A stretch of 64,000 nucleotides of DNA from Catonella morbi ATCC 51271 (GCF_000160035.2 NZ_KI535368.1:372001-436000); one strand, 5' to 3'. Positions 16,156 through 25,591 are shown, numbered from the stretch's first letter. The notes: generated from the letters alone by a model not told the origin. Numbers and translations: made by a program.

Positions 16156-16434
16156 ATGAGTTATAGTGTGGAATATTCAAAGCAAGCTGTTAAGTTTCTT
16201 AAAAAGCTTGATAGAACTGCCAAGATATTAATTAAAGAATGGATAGAAAATAATTTAATAGGTTGCACAAACCCATTTGATAAAGGTAAGTCGCTGACAG
16301 GTGACAAAAAAGGCTACTGGCGGTATAGAGTAGAGAACTATAGAATAATATGTGAAATAGAGCAAGATAAGTTAATTATTACTATTATAGAAGTGGGTCA
16401 TAGAAGCACAGTTTATAAGAGATTTAAACAATAG
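16156..16434 (+). CDS. relE: RelE/ParE superfamily toxin
   Basis: This 92-residue protein shows the RelE fold pattern: SVEYSKQAVKFLKKLDRTAK, then NPFDKGKSLTGDKKGYWRYRVENYRIICEIE, TIIEVGHRSTVYK. The basic and aromatic residues YWRYR, YR and GHRSTVYK occupy the places used for mRNA cutting on the ribosome by RelE. It starts immediately after the antitoxin stop. Whether it cuts mRNA or poisons gyrase like ParE cannot be settled by eye; the GHR-x3-Y ending favours RelE. Confidence 0.88.
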   Translation: MSYSVEYSKQAVKFLKKLDRTAKILIKEWIENNLIGCTNPFDKGKSLTGDKKGYWRYRVENYRIICEIEQDKLIITIIEVGHRSTVYKRFKQ

Positions 16435-16525
16435 GAATTAGTGGATAAAGCGATTAAATTCCTAATGACTTTGCAAATTTACTTGAATTTGTCTGGCTTA
16501 TCAAGCTTAAAGTACAAATAAAAAA

Positions 16526-16598
16526 GGCTACTGATCGGACTCGAACCGACGGCCTGCTGATTACGAATCAGCTGCTCCACCAACTGAGCTACAGTAGC
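16526..16598 (-). tRNA. tRNA-Thr (anticodon CGT)
   Basis: Read on the minus strand, the cloverleaf has acceptor GCTACTG/CAGTAGC, D-loop AGCTCAGTTGGTGGAGC, anticodon stem CTGAT/ATCAG around loop TCGTA with anticodon CGT, and T-arm GTCGGTTCGAGTCCGAT. No CCA is encoded. It faces the tRNA-Arg gene. Confidence 0.93.
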
Positions 16599-16688
16599 AA
16601 ATTGCCACACTATTATAGCTGAAAAAAATTAAAAAGTAAAGTATCAAGTGTTTACAAAAAATAATAACTATGGTATAAGAAATAATAT

Positions 16689-16762
16689 GCGCTTGTAGCT
16701 CAGCCGGATAGAGCACCGGCTTCCGAAGCCGGGTGTCGCAGGTTCGAATCCTGTCAGGCGCA
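16689..16762 (+). tRNA. tRNA-Arg (anticodon CCG)
   Basis: Acceptor GCGCTTG pairs with CAGGCGC, the D-loop is AGCTCAGCCGGATAGAGC, the anticodon stem CCGGC/GCCGG holds loop TTCCGAA with anticodon CCG, and the T-arm is GCAGGTTCGAATCCTGT. Length is 74 with the discriminator A; CCA is not encoded. Confidence 0.95.
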
Positions 16763-16833
16763 TATTTTTAATTTTAAATGAAAAAACATGATAAAGTTTG
16801 ATAAAAAAATATCAAAATATAATGAATTGATAC

Positions 16834-16862
16834 TTGATATTTTTCTCTATTCAAGTTAGAAT
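16834..16862 (+). promoter_or_regulatory. Promoter of the gap gene
   Basis: TTGATA at 16834-16839 and TAGAAT at 16857-16862 have a 17-base spacer. The start codon lies 53 bases further on. Confidence 0.5.
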
Positions 16863-16914
16863 AATAGATAGATTTGGTAAACAATATCAACACATAAATT
16901 AGGAGGATATTAAA

Positions 16915-17940
16915 ATGGCAGTTAAAGTTGCAATTAATGGTTTTGGTCGTATCGGTCGTCTTGCATTCAGACAGATGTTCGGACATGAAGGTTCAGAAAT
17001 CGTAGCTATCAATGATCTTACAGATCCTAAGATGCTCGCTCACCTTCTTAAATATGATTCATCACAGGGAAAATATGCACTTGCAGATAAGGTTACATCA
17101 GGTGAGGACAGCATTACTGTTGATGGCAAGACAATCAAAATCTACAAGGAGAAAGACGCAAACAACCTTCCTTGGAAAGAGCTTGGAGTAGATGTTGTAC
17201 TTGAGTGTACAGGTTTCTATACAAGCAAAGAAAAGTCACAGGCTCATATCAATGCCGGTGCTAAGAAAGTTGTTATTTCCGCTCCTGCCGGTAACGATCT
17301 TCCTACTATCGTATATAATGTAAACCACGAGAATCTTAAGGCTGAGGATGATATCATTTCTGCAGCTTCTTGTACAACAAACTGCCTTGCACCTATGGCA
17401 AAAGCACTTAATGACTTTGCGCCTATCCAGAGCGGTATCATGTCAACCATCCACGCTTACACAGGCGATCAGATGACACTTGACGGACCTCATCCAAAGG
17501 GAGATTTAAGAAGAGCAAGAGCAGCAGCAGCTAACATCGTTCCTAACAGCACAGGTGCAGCTAAGGCTATCGGTCTTGTTATTCCTGAGCTTAACGGCAA
17601 GCTCATCGGTTCTGCACAGAGAGTTCCTGTGCCTACAGGTTCAACAACTCTTCTTTATGCAGTAGTTAAGAGCGACAAGGAAATCACAAAAGATGATGTA
17701 AATGCAGCTATGAAGAAGGCTTCAGATCCTGAGACCTTTGGTTACAATGAGGATCAGATTGTTTCTTCAGATATCGTTGGTATGACATACGGCTCACTCT
17801 TTGACGCTACGCAGACTATGGTATCTAAGGTCGGCGAGGGACTTTACCTTGTACAGGTTGTTTCCTGGTATGACAATGAGAACTCATACACATCTCAGAT
17901 GGTTAGAACAATTAAATACTTCGAGAAGTTTGTGAAGTAA
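16915..17940 (+). CDS. gap: Glyceraldehyde-3-phosphate dehydrogenase
   Basis: This 341-residue glycolytic enzyme oxidises and phosphorylates glyceraldehyde-3-phosphate with NAD. The NAD motif is [14 protein letters not shown] at the N-terminus, the active-site Cys is in [13 protein letters not shown] (about residue 155), and the C-terminal signature is [20 protein letters not shown] precedes the start. Codon use is strongly biased, as expected for a highly expressed gene. It heads the gap-pgk-tpiA cluster, but a hairpin terminator lies between it and pgk. Confidence 0.98.
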   Translation: MAVKVAINGFGRIGRLAFRQMFGHEGSEIVAINDLTDPKMLAHLLKYDSSQGKYALADKVTSGEDSITVDGKTIKIYKEKDANNLPWKELGVDVVLECTGFYTSKEKSQAHINAGAKKVVISAPAGNDLPTIVYNVNHENLKAEDDIISAASCTTNCLAPMAKALNDFAPIQSGIMSTIHAYTGDQMTLDGPHPKGDLRRARAAAANIVPNSTGAAKAIGLVIPELNGKLIGSAQRVPVPTGSTTLLYAVVKSDKEITKDDVNAAMKKASDPETFGYNEDQIVSSDIVGMTYGSLFDATQTMVSKVGEGLYLVQVVSWYDNENSYTSQMVRTIKYFEKFVK

Positions 17941-17950
17941 ATAAAATGCG

Positions 17951-17987
17951 GTTAAGCCGCCGGGGGCAATGGCTCTCGGTGGCTTTT
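17951..17987 (+). terminator. Hairpin with T-run between gap and pgk
   Basis: AGCCGCCG pairs with CGGTGGCT, with an inner GGGC/GCTC stem, and CTTTTTTC follows. It should lower pgk transcription relative to gap. pgk starts 31 bases beyond. Confidence 0.7.
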
Positions 17988-18017
17988 TTCATAATGGAAA
18001 ATAAGGAGAATAAACCA

Positions 18018-19229
18018 ATGGCAGGATTAAATAAAAAAAGCGTTGACGATATCAATGTTAAGGGTAAAAGAGTATTAGTACGTTGCGATTTTAATGTACC
18101 TCTTAAAGAAGGCAAGATTACAGATGAAAACCGTCTTGTAGCAGCCCTTCCTACAATCAAGAAGCTTATAGCTGATGGAGGCAAGGTTATTCTTTGCTCA
18201 CATCTTGGCAAGCCGAAGGGAGAGCCAAAGCCTGAGCTTTCGCTTGCTCCTGTAGCGGTAAGACTTGCTGAACTTCTTGGTCAGCCTGTAAAATTTGCAG
18301 CTGATGATGAAGTGGTAGGTGCTAATGCAAAGGCTGCGGTAGAAGCTATGAAGGACGGAGAAGTTGTGCTTCTTCAGAACACCAGATACAGAGCAGAAGA
18401 GACAAAGAACGGTGAAGCTTTTTCAAAAGAACTTGCTTCACTTGCGGATGTATTTGTAAATGATGCTTTCGGTACAGCTCACAGGGCACACTGCTCAAAC
18501 GTAGGTGTTACACAGTATATCGATACCTGCGTGGTTGGTTATCTTATGAACAAGGAAATTGAGTTCCTCGGAAATGCTGTTGAGAATCCTAAGCGCCCAT
18601 TCGTAGCTATCCTCGGTGGTGCGAAGGTAGCGGATAAGCTTAACGTAATCAACAACCTTCTTGAGAAATGCGATACCCTCATTATAGGCGGTGGTATGGC
18701 TTATACCTTCCTCAAGGCTCAGGGCAAGGAAATCGGACTTTCACTTGTTGACAATGAAAAGATTGATTATTGTAAGGAAATGCTCGCAAAGGCTGAAAAG
18801 CTTGGCAAGAAGCTTCTTCTTCCGGTTGATTCAGTTACAATCAAGGATTTCCCTAACCCGATAGATGCTCCTGTAGAAGTAGAGACTTATGATTCAGACA
18901 GTCTCCCTGCAGACAGAGAAGGTTGCGATATCGGTCCTAAGAGTGCAGAGCTTTTTGCAAATGAAGTTAAGTCTGCAAAGACAGTAGTTTGGAACGGACC
19001 TATGGGTGTATTTGAAAATCCTACACTTGCAGCAGGTACACTTGCGGTAGCTAAGGCGCTTGCAGAGACGGATGCAACTACCATCATCGGTGGAGGAGAT
19101 TCAGCGGCAGCAGTAAACCAGATGGGATTTGGCGACAAGATGAGCCATATTTCCACAGGTGGCGGTGCTTCCCTAGAATTCCTTGAGGGTAAGGAGCTTC
19201 CGGGTGTAGCAGCAGCTAACGATAAATAA
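18018..19229 (+). CDS. pgk: Phosphoglycerate kinase
   Basis: This 403-residue enzyme makes ATP from 1,3-bisphosphoglycerate. The signature [21 protein letters not shown] lies near the N-terminus, followed by [43 protein letters not shown] and the ATP-site [15 protein letters not shown] near the C-terminus. The start at 18018 lies 9 bases from AAGGAG; in-frame ATGs further up have no ribosome site. It is separated from tpiA by 157 bases that hold a family B repeat. Confidence 0.98.
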   Translation: MAGLNKKSVDDINVKGKRVLVRCDFNVPLKEGKITDENRLVAALPTIKKLIADGGKVILCSHLGKPKGEPKPELSLAPVAVRLAELLGQPVKFAADDEVVGANAKAAVEAMKDGEVVLLQNTRYRAEETKNGEAFSKELASLADVFVNDAFGTAHRAHCSNVGVTQYIDTCVVGYLMNKEIEFLGNAVENPKRPFVAILGGAKVADKLNVINNLLEKCDTLIIGGGMAYTFLKAQGKEIGLSLVDNEKIDYCKEMLAKAEKLGKKLLLPVDSVTIKDFPNPIDAPVEVETYDSDSLPADREGCDIGPKSAELFANEVKSAKTVVWNGPMGVFENPTLAAGTLAVAKALAETDATTIIGGGDSAAAVNQMGFGDKMSHISTGGGASLEFLEGKELPGVAAANDK

Positions 19230-19247
19230 AAAATAAAATACATTTAC

Positions 19248-19364
19248 TCTGCTAATCTCATACTTAGCAAATATCTGTAAAATATCGTAATTTTAAGCCT
19301 GCAGCTTGATTATGATATTTTACAAGATGTTTCGTGAATAATTTGGATTAAATGAGGTTAGCGG
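19248..19364. repeat. Family B repeat half copy between pgk and tpiA
   Basis: The outer arms TCTGCTAATCTCAT (19248) and ATGAGGTTAGCGGA (19351-19364) are near-perfect inverted repeats. Inside, AATATCTGTAAAATATCGTAA and TTGATTATGATATTTTACAAGATG form a second hairpin, followed by CGTGAATAATTTGG. The inner part matches one half of the elements at 26185-26346 and 34380-34553. Confidence 0.65.
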
Positions 19365-19386
19365 AATAATTTGAAAGGTTAATACA

Positions 19387-20133
19387 ATGAGAAGAAAAAT
19401 AATTGCAGGCAACTGGAAAATGAACAAGACTCCCAGCGAGGCAGTTGCATTAGTAAATGAATTAAAAGATTTAGTTAAAAATGATGAGGTAGATGTAGTT
19501 TACTGTGTACCTGCTATTGACATAGTTCCTGTAGCAGAGGCTGTTAAGGGAACCAATGTTAAGATTGGCGCAGAAAATATGTACTTCGAGGAGAGCGGTG
19601 CTTACACAGGTGAGATTTCAGCAGCTATGCTTAAAGATGCAGGTGTAGAGTATGTAATCATCGGTCACAGTGAGAGAAGAGATTATTTTAAAGAAGATGA
19701 TGTACTTCTGAACAAAAAAGTAAAGAAGGCTATTGAGGCAGGAATTACTCCTATTCTTTGCTGCGGTGAAACCTTAGAGCAGAGAGAGATGGGCATAGCA
19801 GTTGATTTTATCAGACTTCAGATTAAGTCTGACTTAAAGGATGTTGCTGCGGCAGATGTAGCTAAGCTTGTAATAGCCTATGAGCCTATCTGGGCTATCG
19901 GTACAGGCAAGACAGCCACAAGTGAGCAGGCTGAGGAAATCTGTAAAGCAGTTCGTGACTGTGTAAGAGAAATGTATGATGATGATACTGCTGAGAAGGT
20001 TCGTATCCAGTACGGCGGCTCTGTAAATGCCGGCAATGCAGCGGAACTCTTCACAAAGCCGAATATTGACGGTGCTTTGGTAGGCGGAGCAAGCCTTAAG
20101 GCTGATTTTGGAAAAATTGTGAACTATAAGTAA
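19387..20133 (+). CDS. tpiA: Triosephosphate isomerase
   Basis: This 248-residue TIM-barrel enzyme interconverts dihydroxyacetone phosphate and glyceraldehyde-3-phosphate. The N-terminal Lys is in AGNWKMNKT, the catalytic His in [12 protein letters not shown] (about residue 97), the catalytic Glu in [14 protein letters not shown] (about 168), and the phosphate loops are YGGSVN and GALVGGASL. It ends the glycolytic cluster, which lacks gpm and eno here. A strong terminator follows. Confidence 0.98.
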   Translation: MRRKIIAGNWKMNKTPSEAVALVNELKDLVKNDEVDVVYCVPAIDIVPVAEAVKGTNVKIGAENMYFEESGAYTGEISAAMLKDAGVEYVIIGHSERRDYFKEDDVLLNKKVKKAIEAGITPILCCGETLEQREMGIAVDFIRLQIKSDLKDVAAADVAKLVIAYEPIWAIGTGKTATSEQAEEICKAVRDCVREMYDDDTAEKVRIQYGGSVNAGNAAELFTKPNIDGALVGGASLKADFGKIVNYK

Positions 20134-20208
20134 GAATTTGACTTTTAAGATTAGAATGGATTACAATAAGAATGTATTAATGTTGTAACAACTCCAATGA
20201 AATTCAAG

Positions 20209-20250
20209 AAAACGAACACCCCGGAGTGGCTTCTCCGGGGTGTTCGTTTT
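20209..20250 (+). terminator. Terminator after tpiA
   Basis: AAAACGAACACCCCGGAG pairs perfectly with CTCCGGGGTGTTCGTTTT across a 6-base loop, with flanking A and T runs on the two sides, so it can act on both strands. Confidence 0.9.
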
Positions 20251-20376
20251 TAAAGGCGGTTTAACTTATTAGACTAAGTGTCATATCTAAAAAAATACTC
20301 TATTAATCTTCCCCTATCTGTGCTAAAATTCGTCTGTTGCCTCCCCAATCAAGCAACAGAAAGGGGGTGAGTTCAT

Positions 20377-20489
20377 TGGAGTATATTATAGCATTTATTA
20401 TCTCTGTTATGGCTGGTATAGTTGCCAACTATATAAGCAAATGGTTGGACAGAGAGAAGAAAAAGGGCAACCGGCCTAAAAAGGATTAA
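20377..20489 (+). pseudogene. Fst-like toxin with a one-base frameshift
   Basis: Behind AAAGGGGGTG, a TTG at 20377 opens a frame reading (M)EYIIAFI. Near 20400 the match to the intact toxin moves to another frame, SVMAGIVANYISKWLD then REKKKGNRPKKD, ending at TAA 20487-20489. The intact gene has 12 bases where this one has 11, so one base is missing. As written, the TTG frame would stop after 14 codons. This is a decayed toxin or a sequencing error. It is followed by a terminator and a convergent short-RNA promoter, as in the locus at 14.5 kb. Confidence 0.6.
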
Positions 20490-20514
20490 GCCGCCTTGTA
20501 AAACATAGGAATAG

Positions 20515-20547
20515 AAAAACCCGGAGTTCTCAGGCTTCCGGGTTTTT
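20515..20547. terminator. Shared bidirectional terminator, type I locus 3
   Basis: AAAAACCCGG pairs with CCGGGTTTTT. A runs on one side and T runs on the other allow it to work for both the toxin mRNA and the convergent RNA. Confidence 0.8.
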
Positions 20548-20590
20548 CGAGTTTCATTGAAACATATTATAGCTTTTAGCTTTACGCCTA
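20515..20590 (-). ncRNA. Candidate antitoxin RNA, type I locus 3
   Basis: A minus-strand RNA of about 75 nt would run from near 20590 to the shared terminator. The DNA at 20548-20573 (GAGTTTCATTGAAACATATTATAGC) repeats the toxin start region at 20370-20393 (GAGTTCATTGGAGTATATTATAGC) with about four differences, so this RNA can pair over the toxin start codon. The sequence of the pairing region differs from locus 1, yet the relation between RNA and target is kept. Confidence 0.65.
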
Positions 20591-20595
20591 TATGT

Positions 20596-20625
20596 ATTAT
20601 AAGGCATCATTACATAAAAAGTCAA
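20596..20625 (-). promoter_or_regulatory. Promoter of the antisense RNA, type I locus 3
   Basis: On the minus strand TTGACT (20625-20620) and TATAAT (20601-20596) are 18 bases apart. A GCTAAA motif lies in the transcript, as in loci 1 and 2. Confidence 0.7.
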
Positions 20626-20713
20626 TAGTCACCTTAGCTTCATCTTTCTTATCAAGCAGTTATTTTCTCGTCCTGTTATTCTAAAAAATTATCAACTCTA
20701 TTCTCTATTCATC

Positions 20714-20742
20714 TTGCTAAATTCCCTCATAAATGCTATCAT
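20714..20742 (+). promoter_or_regulatory. Likely thrC promoter
   Basis: TTGCTA at 20714-20719 and TATCAT at 20737-20742, 17 bases apart, place the transcript start about 20 bases before the thrC start. No T-box or other leader element fits in so short a leader. Confidence 0.5.
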
Positions 20743-20767
20743 ACAAAACAAAATAAGGAGGTAGAAA

Positions 20768-22273
20768 ATGGAAATAAAATATATAAGTACCAGAGGAGAT
20801 AAGGAAGCGGTTACGGCTTCGCAGGCAATACTTAGGGGAATAGCCCCTGACGGAGGACTTTACGTACCTGACAAATTCCCAAAACTTGACAAGAGCTTGG
20901 AGGAACTCGGGAAGCTTAATTACAGAGAAGTAGCATACGAGGTTATGAAGCTTTTCTTTACCGATTTTACTGAAGACGAACTAAGATCCTGCATAGCTTC
21001 GGCCTATGATGAAAAATTTGACACAGAAGAGATAGTTCCTTTAAAAGAAGCGGACGGGCTTACATATTTGGAACTTTTCCATGGCCCTACCCTGGCCTTT
21101 AAGGATATGGCACTTTCCATCCTTCCGTATCTTATGGTAACATCGGCCAAGAAAAACGGTCTTAAAGAGAAAATCATCATCCTTACAGCTACCTCGGGAG
21201 ATACAGGAAAGGCTGCCCTGGCCGGATTTGCGGATGTGGAAGGGACGGGAATTATAGTATTTTATCCAAAAGACGGTGTAAGTCCTTTCCAGAAACAGCA
21301 AATGGTTACCGAAAAAGGTAAGAATACTTCTATAGTAGCCATAGAAGGCAACTTTGACGATGCACAAAACGGAGTAAAAGCCATATTTTCAGATAAAGAG
21401 CTGGCGGCTGAACTTAAGGAAAAGGGCTATGTATTCTCCTCTGCCAATTCAATCAACATAGGCAGACTTGTACCTCAGATAGTTTACTATGTGTATTCCT
21501 ATGTGAAAATGTATGCCGCAGGAAAGCTTGCAAAAGGCGAAGCTGTAGATGTTTGTGTGCCTACAGGTAACTTTGGAAATATTCTTGCTGCAAGCTATGC
21601 CAAAGAAATAGGGCTTCCTGTCGGGAAATTCATCTGTGCTTCAAACACCAATAAAGTACTTTACGACTTCTTTAATACAGGCACTTACGACAGGCAGAGA
21701 GAATTTACCCTTACTATATCTCCAAGTATGGACATCCTTATTTCAAGCAACCTGGAGAGGCTTATTTACAAATTATCCGGGAATAATGCGGCTAAAAATG
21801 CTGAGTTTATGAAAGAACTGGTAAATGCAGGAAAATACACCATAGATGAAACTATGAGAGCTGCGCTGTGTGATTTTGAAGCAGGTTTTGCCACAGAGGA
21901 AGATACCCTTTCTACTATTAAATATGTATTTGAAAAAACAGGCTATGTCATAGATACCCATACAGCGGTTGCGGTATTTGTGGCAAATGAATACAGAAAT
22001 AAGAATATTTCCGAAAATAAAATCCTGGTAGCTTCCACCGCAAGTCCCTTTAAATTTGCGGGAAGTGTCCTAAAGGCACTTGAAGGAGAGAAGGCAGATA
22101 CCTTTGCCTCGGAATGGGACAAGATAGCCGGGCTTGAAAAACTTTCAGACAATAAGCTTCCGAAGGTAGCGCTTGAAATAAAGAATGCAGAGGTAAGACA
22201 TAAGGAAGTATGCGGTAAAAATGAGATGAAACAGGTGGTTAAGGACAAGATATTAAAGGGAACCATAGCTTAA
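20768..22273 (+). CDS. thrC: Threonine synthase
   Basis: This 501-residue PLP enzyme converts O-phosphohomoserine to threonine. The N-terminal signature is YISTRGDKEAVTASQAILRG, the PLP lysine is in HGPTLAFKDMAL (about residue 113), and the phosphate and PLP loops are TATSGDTGKAA and VPTGNFGNILAA. Length fits the long bacterial class. AAGGAGG precedes the start. It stands alone. ThrH, encoded at 57.7 kb, can make phosphohomoserine in Pseudomonas and may supply the substrate here. Confidence 0.96.
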   Translation: MEIKYISTRGDKEAVTASQAILRGIAPDGGLYVPDKFPKLDKSLEELGKLNYREVAYEVMKLFFTDFTEDELRSCIASAYDEKFDTEEIVPLKEADGLTYLELFHGPTLAFKDMALSILPYLMVTSAKKNGLKEKIIILTATSGDTGKAALAGFADVEGTGIIVFYPKDGVSPFQKQQMVTEKGKNTSIVAIEGNFDDAQNGVKAIFSDKELAAELKEKGYVFSSANSINIGRLVPQIVYYVYSYVKMYAAGKLAKGEAVDVCVPTGNFGNILAASYAKEIGLPVGKFICASNTNKVLYDFFNTGTYDRQREFTLTISPSMDILISSNLERLIYKLSGNNAAKNAEFMKELVNAGKYTIDETMRAALCDFEAGFATEEDTLSTIKYVFEKTGYVIDTHTAVAVFVANEYRNKNISENKILVASTASPFKFAGSVLKALEGEKADTFASEWDKIAGLEKLSDNKLPKVALEIKNAEVRHKEVCGKNEMKQVVKDKILKGTIA

Positions 22274-22443
22274 ATTTGAAAAAATATCATAAAATATTGT
22301 AAAAATACCAAAAAAAATATAAGTTTGACATATACTTGTCACAAACTAAGGCTATACTGGTGCCTGTAAAGTAAATCTTAGCAAGTAATCTTTTAAATAC
22401 AAAAAGGTTGTAATATTTTAAGAAATTCTTAAGGTATGAATAC

Positions 22444-22472
22444 TTGACCTTTAGTGAACTTATTGTTATAAT
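22444..22472 (+). promoter_or_regulatory. Strong promoter of the Big_2 surface protein
   Basis: TTGACC at 22444-22449 and TATAAT at 22467-22472 are 17 bases apart. The leader of about 130 nt contains a GTGAC/GTCAC hairpin (22501-22525), which fits a stable mRNA for an abundant surface protein. The rest of the 22274-22609 gap is AT-rich without other signals. Confidence 0.65.
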
Positions 22473-22609
22473 CGTTTTGTTATTGGAAAGATTATATCCT
22501 GTGACAGGACTCTTACATAAGTCACACTGCTTAGTACCGGCCATGTGTCAAAAAGTAAGATATGGAAACAGGGCATAAGTAAACCCAAATTTAAGGAGGA
22601 AGAAAAAAG

Positions 22610-25591
22610 ATGAAGAATTTCAGTAAGAAACTCTCATTCGTTATGGCTACCGCTATGGTAGTTACATCCCTTTATGCACCTCAGAATGCAGAGGCAGCTA
22701 CAAAGAACGCAATTGTTGTTAAGGGCAGCAAGAAGGCTGTTAAGTCTAAGAACATCTATATAGGTGGAAAGACAGTTGACTTTGATGCAATCGTTAAGGG
22801 AAAGAATGTAAAAAAAGGAACTTGGAAGACAAGCAACAAGAAGGTAGCTTCTGTTGATAAGAACGGTGTTGTTAAAGCTCTTAAAAACGGAAAAGTAACA
22901 ATCTCTTTCAAGACAAAGGCGACAAAGAAAACTAAGTCTAAAACAGTTAAGATGACAATCTATGCAAGAACAAGAGCATCTAAGATGACTCTTACACCTG
23001 CTGCTGTTACAGTTAAGGAAGGCGCTTCTGCTGATGTTGCTGTCTCTTACGAGCTTTCAAAGAAGATTAAGGCTGCCGGTGGAAAGACTACAACATACAA
23101 GCTTTTCGCTGAGTCTTCAGACGAGAAGGTTGCTACAGTTAGCGTAGACGGAAACAGCAAGGTTACAGTTAAGGGTGTTGCTAAGTCAGCTACTCCTGTA
23201 TCTGTTACAGTATACGCAGCTCAGGTATCAAGCCTTGCAAAGGCTAAAGAAGTTAAGTTTAAGCTTACACAGAAGTTTGATGTTAAGGTAAATGCAAACC
23301 TTGAAGCTAAGCAGACAGGTGCTAACAAGATTACCGTTACCGGTAGTGATTTTATAGCTAGTAAGGCTGCTTTCGTAGTTAAGAATTCAAGCGGCGTTGT
23401 TCTTCCGTTAAAGGATGAAGTTAAGGTTAACGAAGCTAAGACAGAGGCGGTTCTCGAAGGAGATACAGCACAGATTCCTGTCGGAAAGTATACACTTTCA
23501 TACAACAACAGCGATCCTGTTGAGTTTGAGGTTGTTAAGGCTGTAGTTAAGAGAATTGAAATTGTTCCTACAAATACTGCTATTATGATTAAGCCTGCAA
23601 ATCCTGCAGACCCTGTTACCAAGGCTCGTGTATATTATAAAGTATATAACCAGTTTGAAGAGGATGTAACTAAGAATCCTATTGCCGCAAGAATTCAGGT
23701 TTCAGGTTCTGATAATGCAACAATGGTATCCAGAGGTGTGATTGAGTTTACAACAACTGTTGCAGGTGGATATCAGCTCAATCTCAGCAAGTTTAGTGTT
23801 GCAGTAGTTGACCTTGAGACAGGCGTTAATGCTCAGGCTGTACTTACCGCCGGTGAGGCCTCTAAGGTTTGGGAGACTGAATACAAGGGACTTTATGACA
23901 CAACCAAGAGAAAATTTGTAGAGAGCATAACAGATGCCGATAAGCTTGCTAATTATTCTGTTATTTACAAGGCAAAAGATCAGTACGGCAATCCACTTGT
24001 AAATGATGCTAATAAGAAAGAAATTCAGCTTAATCTTATCAGTGTTACAGGTGTAATCACAGATGTTAATGCAGTAAAGGTTATAACAATTGCTGATGAA
24101 GATTATTATGCGTTTCCGCTTAAGGAGGCATCAAATAAGGAGACAGCTTCAAGACCTGGTGAGGTTTCGGTTCAGAGCATAGTTATCAATAACGGAAAGG
24201 CTGAAAACCACAAGTTTGAAGTTGTTTCTTCAACAAAGGTAGACACTCTTAATGTAAGATCTGGTGCTTTAGGTGTATATGCTTCTCAGGATAACTTCCT
24301 TGATTTCACAGCACTTGATGCTAACGGTAAAGAAGTGACAAGCTGGGATGTGTTAAAGGAACTTAATGATTCTAAATATATTCAGAACTATGCAAACGGC
24401 AGCGGTGCAGATGGCAGAAAGTTAATGTTTGTTAAGAAGTCAGACGGCAAGGTGGCCCTTGTTTACAATCCTGGTACAGTTGCCGGAGCGACAGGTACAT
24501 CATCAGTAACTCAGGTTCTTACATTTGTAACAAAGACAAGTAAGTTTTCAACTGCAACTATAGCTGTTAGAGCTAAGAGAGTTCCTAGCACAATTCTTGG
24601 TCTTGCTTCAGATGCTGCAAGAGGTGTTACAAAGACAAAGACATTGACAGTAAAATCCGGTAAGATCAGATTCCAGGATCAGTACGGTAACAACATGTCT
24701 GCAAGTGAAGTGAAAGCTTCAGCAGAAACTGGTAAGAGCTACAAGGTTAAAGTTACTTTACTTGATGATAACAACTTTACTTTGGCAAATACCGGTACTA
24801 CAAATATAACAGGAAGTGATGATGAAATTATCAAGCTTACTGCTAAGGATGTAGATAAGTCAGGAACAACTAAAGTTAAACTTGAATTATACTACAATGA
24901 TACTGCAACTGCGGTAACTCCTAATGATAAAGTTAAATCTAGCGAGGATAAAACCGTAGAGATGAGTGTTGCTCTTCTTGCAGATATGAACAACTTTGCT
25001 ATAGAAGATCCGGGTCTCAGACCTGCTAAAAACCTTGATGCAGAAGCAGCTAAGGGCTTTGAGCCAAGTGTAATCGGTTATTATAATGGAGATAAGATTT
25101 CTCTTGCTAAGACACAGGATTTCACCGTTTATGGTGCTATAGCTCCTGATCTTACATTCGCTCCTGTTCCTGAAATTGATTCATCTATAAAGAAAACTGT
25201 TGTAGAGAAGACAAAGGTTAGAGTAATTATTGCTGATAATAAGGGAACTGAAGTTGAAAGAGAATTCTCATACTCAAATGAAGCACGTAAGGTGAACAAG
25301 GTTGAGATGAGCAATACTACAATAAATCTTGCTGATGGTAATGCTAAAGCTTGGACAGATATTAGTGGATCATTTGAGATTAAAGATCAGTATGATGCAG
25401 TAATTAATAAAGCTCCATACATCACATACAGTGATTATGATAAAGATAAGGTCGAGGTTGCAAATAATGGTACTTCAACTGCTACAGTTAAAGTTGATAG
25501 TGCAAATACTGAGACAACACTTACAGTTAAGTTTGCATTCCCTGGTTCAAGTTATGTATTTGAAAAGGTTATAACACTTAAGAGAGCTTAA
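22610..25591 (+). CDS. Large secreted protein with Ig-like Big_2 domains, S-layer candidate
   Basis: This 993-residue protein starts with a signal peptide (residues 1-29, FVMATAMVVTSLYAPQNAEAA). A Big_2 domain follows (GTWKTSNKKVASVDKNGVV, then ALKNGKVTISFKTKA, about residues 50-115), then several more Ig-like beta-sandwich segments with Val-Thr-rich strands up to the C-terminus. I see no LPXTG motif and no SLH domain. It is rich in Lys, Thr and Val with almost no Cys. Codon choice (AAG, CTT, GTT, ACA) is as biased as in gap, which points to high expression. An S-layer or adhesin role is inference. The start follows AAGGAGGAAG. Confidence 0.8.
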   Translation: MKNFSKKLSFVMATAMVVTSLYAPQNAEAATKNAIVVKGSKKAVKSKNIYIGGKTVDFDAIVKGKNVKKGTWKTSNKKVASVDKNGVVKALKNGKVTISFKTKATKKTKSKTVKMTIYARTRASKMTLTPAAVTVKEGASADVAVSYELSKKIKAAGGKTTTYKLFAESSDEKVATVSVDGNSKVTVKGVAKSATPVSVTVYAAQVSSLAKAKEVKFKLTQKFDVKVNANLEAKQTGANKITVTGSDFIASKAAFVVKNSSGVVLPLKDEVKVNEAKTEAVLEGDTAQIPVGKYTLSYNNSDPVEFEVVKAVVKRIEIVPTNTAIMIKPANPADPVTKARVYYKVYNQFEEDVTKNPIAARIQVSGSDNATMVSRGVIEFTTTVAGGYQLNLSKFSVAVVDLETGVNAQAVLTAGEASKVWETEYKGLYDTTKRKFVESITDADKLANYSVIYKAKDQYGNPLVNDANKKEIQLNLISVTGVITDVNAVKVITIADEDYYAFPLKEASNKETASRPGEVSVQSIVINNGKAENHKFEVVSSTKVDTLNVRSGALGVYASQDNFLDFTALDANGKEVTSWDVLKELNDSKYIQNYANGSGADGRKLMFVKKSDGKVALVYNPGTVAGATGTSSVTQVLTFVTKTSKFSTATIAVRAKRVPSTILGLASDAARGVTKTKTLTVKSGKIRFQDQYGNNMSASEVKASAETGKSYKVKVTLLDDNNFTLANTGTTNITGSDDEIIKLTAKDVDKSGTTKVKLELYYNDTATAVTPNDKVKSSEDKTVEMSVALLADMNNFAIEDPGLRPAKNLDAEAAKGFEPSVIGYYNGDKISLAKTQDFTVYGAIAPDLTFAPVPEIDSSIKKTVVEKTKVRVIIADNKGTEVEREFSYSNEARKVNKVEMSNTTINLADGNAKAWTDISGSFEIKDQYDAVINKAPYITYSDYDKDKVEVANNGTSTATVKVDSANTETTLTVKFAFPGSSYVFEKVITLKRA

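Noticed and set aside
20626-20767. T-box or threonine-responsive leader before thrC
   Set aside because: The likely promoter leaves a leader of only about 20 bases, and no T-box sequence is visible.
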